In this document: piece after piece, positions 62,201 through 64,000 of the stretch
Layout of the letters: each line of letters starts with the position of its first letter
Numbering within the stretch: the first letter of the stretch is position 1
DNA from: Fibrobacterota bacterium
GTDB taxonomy: Bacteria; Fibrobacterota; Fibrobacteria; UBA11236
NCBI GenBank assembly: GCA_028287465.1
Contig: JAQBPO010000086.1
Location: 31,261 to 95,260 of the forward strand
Direction: 5' to 3'
Length of the DNA: 64,000 nt
Notes under the pieces: generated by a model
What the model was told of the DNA's origin: nothing
Databases searched by the model: none
Seen by the model: the letters and a program-made list of their open reading frames with translations, nothing else
Translations under genes and position numbers: made by a program

Positions 62201-63660
62201 CGCGACGCTTCCAGGCGCAGGTGACGGCTTCCGGAGATCTCGCCCTCCTCAAGCTCGCCGCAGGGGACAGCCTGCGGCTCCCAGCGCGCACCCGGGGCGA
62301 ACTCCATCTGCACGCCTACGACGCGGCCGGCCGCCGGCTCGATACGGCGGTGGATCAACGGGGCTCGATCACATGGAAGATCGACACCCTCCTGGCCATC
62401 AAGCTCGACAAGCGATCCAAGCGCACCCTTACCTACCAGACCTCCCTGCCCACGGCCGCGCTCCCGAAAAGGTCCGCCTCCCTGCCCAAGCGGAACGGCG
62501 CCGGCCCATGGAACCGGTTGACGGCCATAGTAACCCTGGACGGGATCGAGAAAAGCCTCTCCATCCCCACCGAGGTCGTCACCGCCGTCGTCAATAAACT
62601 GGAGCTCGGCTCCACCCTCGGCGAGGTCGCGGACATCCCCGCTCCCGCCTCATTCGGGCTTTTCATCGCAGGGTACGACACCACCACCACGCCACCAACC
62701 CCGGTGGTGCCTAACGCCGTGATCACCCTGGTACCGCCCCAGGCGGGGACGGTCCGGGAACTGCAGGCGGACCTGGATCCCCGCTTCATAGGGCCCCTGC
62801 GCATCCTGGCGCGGCAGGTCAACGCGGACGGCTCCGAGGCCTCGACCGAATTGGGGGCCGGCAGGGACTCCCTGGCCCGCGGCCTCAACGTGGGCCAGAT
62901 CCTATCGCCCTCGGATACCGCCCGCCTCGTCTTCAACGACCCCGGATTCGAAATGGCGATCGCCGAGTCGAGCTTCACGGACAAGAGCCAGGCCATGTTG
63001 CGCCTTTACAAGCGGTCGGTGGCGCGGTCGTTTTCCAGCGGAATCACGTACGCCGTGTCGGGAAGCCTGTACGAGGTTTCCAACCCGGCAGGAGCCGCAT
63101 TTTCCAAGGCCCCCCGCCTGACCTTGGGCATCCCCGCCTCCGCGCGCCCGCGGAAGAACGCCCTGAAGCGGTTCGATACGTCCCGCCTGGACTTCAAGGC
63201 CATGGCCGACTCCGTGGCCGCCGGAACCAATTCCTTCGGCGTCCCGGCCCTGTCCGCGGATATCCGGGAAATGGACGGGAGTTATTACGGCCTGCTGACG
63301 GCCTCCCAGGACCTCACCGCGGGCGATGTGCGGATCATCCCCAACCCCTTCAGCCCCCTGGTCCTGGCGGAACGGGACGGGAATACCCAGTACGGGACCC
63401 GCATCCGGATCCATCCGGAATCGGACCGTAGCTCAGAAGTTACCGTGTCGGTGAAGATCTACAACCTTGACGGGGAACTGGTGAGGTTGCTGGTGGACCA
63501 CAAGACCGTTCCGAAAGCGCCGGTCGATTTCTATTGGGACGGGAAGGCCGACGGGGGACGGTGGGCCCGGAACGGCCGGTACCTCGTGAAAATCACCGTG
63601 AACGCGACCGGTTCCTCCCAGACCAAGCAGATGCTCCGATCCGTGGTGGTATTCCAGTGA
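59260..63660 (+). CDS. Giant exported protein with Ig/FN3-like, carboxypeptidase-regulatory-like and FlgD-like domains
   Basis: 1466 residues. Signal 'MKNIFRFSLFILHFAFCVLS', encoded by a 19-bp repeat also found at 46639-46657. Residues about 30-370 are FN3/Ig-like ('SSPSITWTPVPGVPAYHLLL'). About 370-700 hold three CarboxypepD-regulatory-like repeats ('TGRAADQAGADLVNVTVTAS', 'TGYVANDKGAPLSGCQVTVR', 'TDLRGEYSLSADTGTYLLMV'). The middle is beta-rich without clear family. The last 75 residues ('SVKIYNLDGELVRLLVDH', 'WARNGRYLVKITVNATG') are a FlgD-like Ig domain, used in many exported proteins of this kind as a C-terminal sorting or capping element. Probably a surface or secreted adhesin-like protein, linked to the barrel gene upstream. 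Confidence 0.82.
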   Translation: MKNIFRFSLFILHFAFCVLSAQTNLLIVQAPKGEVFPDSLVRIAIAANPPAKAPSPDSCTLFRGPTPVGSALAGHGTRVIAATAVSKDSTALVFSFKPTDHDTGKIGPQMGLGFHYLIASCRDGKAVSQELPLWVVSRQAVSITAPKALESSSSPSITWTPVPGVPAYHLLLSDQALDINTEKGTVGGASIIWQAITTKSSIAYGTPDPSGNFSKVPAPPLSPNVPYNLVVLNNYDGRSTLATSTKAQGLKLFTIQPAGSVLGKPGNLEPVQDIILTASKDSAIAFRWSAAKAAAGGSAANTYQLFIYSLETQDAVEVLFPIWHTEVTDTFAVLDAKRTLLTKRYIWKVFAVNEAGASVVGDTTSFQYRNDVQTLSLSVQSDGADGGPLGDVRIEVTPLDGSADALPLFTANSGDAEKVLAVGGYSLAFSKNGFLSQVRTVTLDLQAPLHLDVVLPKATSRITGRAADQAGADLVNVTVTASGGGRTITGVTDAQGFFLLGAAAGTYAVSLSKPDYQTRPDTLVALAAGKSADLGRLTLIGAQSSLTGYVANDKGAPLSGCQVTVRSAAGTLIRSLLTDDKGVFSAFLAPGAYTVIASRTGFTSEQKSVQIAEAANLRFALGPGASLVKGRISIVTWPASGESQSSPLPSATVELIDRSRAASQKAVTDLRGEYSLSADTGTYLLMVTGPGKALPESALIRIATPRSTVIQDLPLRGLASILGNIKLSPDTLADPATATVSLLNPATLDLIASAAPQRSALPGADGAMAYALDGIPDGTYRLACGLPGYGLDAEPIVVIRDGVWKTGLDLVLKKADKSLTISLTVGGNPAKGTIRLVTPQAMEFPAGLKLERAASGTYTLTAAADSIGIIPVARYSFFLPAAGSPDTAITLALPFTHRTGPLSFRNGEAQLALDAQARIDSAFLVYGYGAPSDTFRIPAGQVFGPPGPRTIRFRPGPQGGLLTYFFVIRSGGMTYSNEDPSRRFQAQVTASGDLALLKLAAGDSLRLPARTRGELHLHAYDAAGRRLDTAVDQRGSITWKIDTLLAIKLDKRSKRTLTYQTSLPTAALPKRSASLPKRNGAGPWNRLTAIVTLDGIEKSLSIPTEVVTAVVNKLELGSTLGEVADIPAPASFGLFIAGYDTTTTPPTPVVPNAVITLVPPQAGTVRELQADLDPRFIGPLRILARQVNADGSEASTELGAGRDSLARGLNVGQILSPSDTARLVFNDPGFEMAIAESSFTDKSQAMLRLYKRSVARSFSSGITYAVSGSLYEVSNPAGAAFSKAPRLTLGIPASARPRKNALKRFDTSRLDFKAMADSVAAGTNSFGVPALSADIREMDGSYYGLLTASQDLTAGDVRIIPNPFSPLVLAERDGNTQYGTRIRIHPESDRSSEVTVSVKIYNLDGELVRLLVDHKTVPKAPVDFYWDGKADGGRWARNGRYLVKITVNATGSSQTKQMLRSVVVFQ
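59282..59300 (-). repeat. 19-bp repeat, copy 2 (inverted relative to 46639-46657)
   Basis: The reverse complement matches all 19 bases of the copy at 46639-46657. Here it codes for 'FSLFILHFAF' in the signal peptide of the giant exported protein, within an AT-rich patch at the gene start. Confidence 0.85.
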
Positions 63661-64000
63661 TCGCCATGAGGGGATGCCTTGGGCTTTTCTTGGGGGCCTG
63701 GGGCGGGGCGGTACGGTTTTTCGGGAGGGCCCTGCCCCTGGCAATATTGGCGTCCGCCTTTCCGGTCCGGCAAGGTATGGCCGCGGAGGCCGCTCCCGTA
63801 GTGGACGGGGGTTACTCCGGGGTTGCGGGGGAGGCCGGCGGTTTCGGGCGTTGGCGGCAGAGCGATACGGGATACGTGAAGGATACCACGGGAGCGCCGG
63901 GCCGGGCTCGCAGCGTGGTTTCGCCGATCGATCCGCCGGTCGTTAAGCCGGAACCGGAAAGCGCGAAGGCGGCAGGAGCCCGTCCGGATTCGAATGCGCC
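63657..64000 (+). CDS. Exported protein, N-terminal part (cut by window edge)
   Basis: A GTG at 63657 overlaps the preceding stop (GTGA), the same coupling seen at 6118; an ATG at 63666 is an alternative. From it the frame stays open to the window end, about 114 codons. 'MRGCLGLFLGAWGG' and 'RALPLAILASAF' form a signal sequence or anchor, followed by a Gly-, Pro- and Ala-rich low-complexity region ('DGGYSGVAGEAGGFGRWRQS') and 'PVVKPEPESAKAAGARPDSN'. Only the first third or less is present, so the domain content is unknown. It continues the surface-protein operon. Confidence 0.65.
   Translation, partial: MIAMRGCLGLFLGAWGGAVRFFGRALPLAILASAFPVRQGMAAEAAPVVDGGYSGVAGEAGGFGRWRQSDTGYVKDTTGAPGRARSVVSPIDPPVVKPEPESAKAAGARPDSNA

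Overview
The window is a high-GC, gene-dense stretch of a diderm (Gram-negative type) bacterial chromosome. It encodes lysine/diaminopimelate genes, a MurD-type ligase, several lipoproteins and several probable outer-membrane beta-barrel proteins. Many exported enzymes end in a short beta-rich tail that resembles the Por/T9SS-type C-terminal sorting domain. That tail, GH18 and PQQ-type sugar-oxidation proteins, ThuA, and two lipoprotein signals with Asn before the Cys suggest an environmental member of the Fibrobacterota or a neighbouring FCB-group lineage. The taxonomic call is inference; no rRNA gene is present.

Layout. 1-1.9 kb: a PAS protein cut by the window edge, a single-domain response regulator, and a Trp-Trp-rich membrane protein. 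1.97 kb: tRNA-Arg(CCG). 2.3-3.9 kb: a tandem pair of paralogues. 3.9-8.4 kb: a secreted GH18 protein, divergent from a coupled pair of lipoproteins. 8.6-12.6 kb: a large exported TPR protein and an NmrA-type oxidoreductase. 12.9-18.8 kb: a same-strand cluster of a PQQ-type sugar dehydrogenase, two paralogous barrel-like proteins and a ThuA protein. 18.9-22.9 kb: a giant Ig/PKD/beta-helix surface protein with a coupled TPR-like membrane partner. 23.1-24.9 kb: NmrA and PhyH enzymes. 25.0-28.8 kb: an ECF sigma factor, a putative membrane anti-sigma factor and a caspase-fold protein with a long 15-16-residue repeat array. This last operon is the most unusual unit in the window.

28.9-36.7 kb is a housekeeping block on the minus strand (proB, proA, hisI, tilS, ftsH, folP), interrupted by a small Arg-rich gene on the plus strand. 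36.7-41.3 kb holds a lipoprotein, a HAMP/HisKA protein without an ATPase domain, an exported beta-rich protein and two small genes. 41.6-48.9 kb (minus) holds two beta-propeller sugar-oxidation proteins, lysA, a small membrane protein with an apparently leaderless promoter, an exported beta-sandwich-like protein and asd. 49.1-53.7 kb has gcvP and gcvH on opposite strands around an SMP-30-like protein. 53.7-57.6 kb has a membrane protein, a MurD-like ligase, a hypothetical gene coupled to clpS, and a TTG-initiated HU/IHF gene with a good promoter. After a highly structured spacer, 57.9-64.0 kb encodes a barrel-like protein, a 1466-residue multidomain surface protein and the start of another exported protein.

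Functionally, the core genes cover proline (proA, proB), lysine/peptidoglycan (asd, lysA, murD), glycine cleavage (gcvP, gcvH), folate (folP), tRNA modification (tilS) and proteolysis (ftsH, clpS). The accessory genes centre on the cell surface: secreted carbohydrate-active or sugar-oxidising proteins, probable porins and large adhesin-like proteins.
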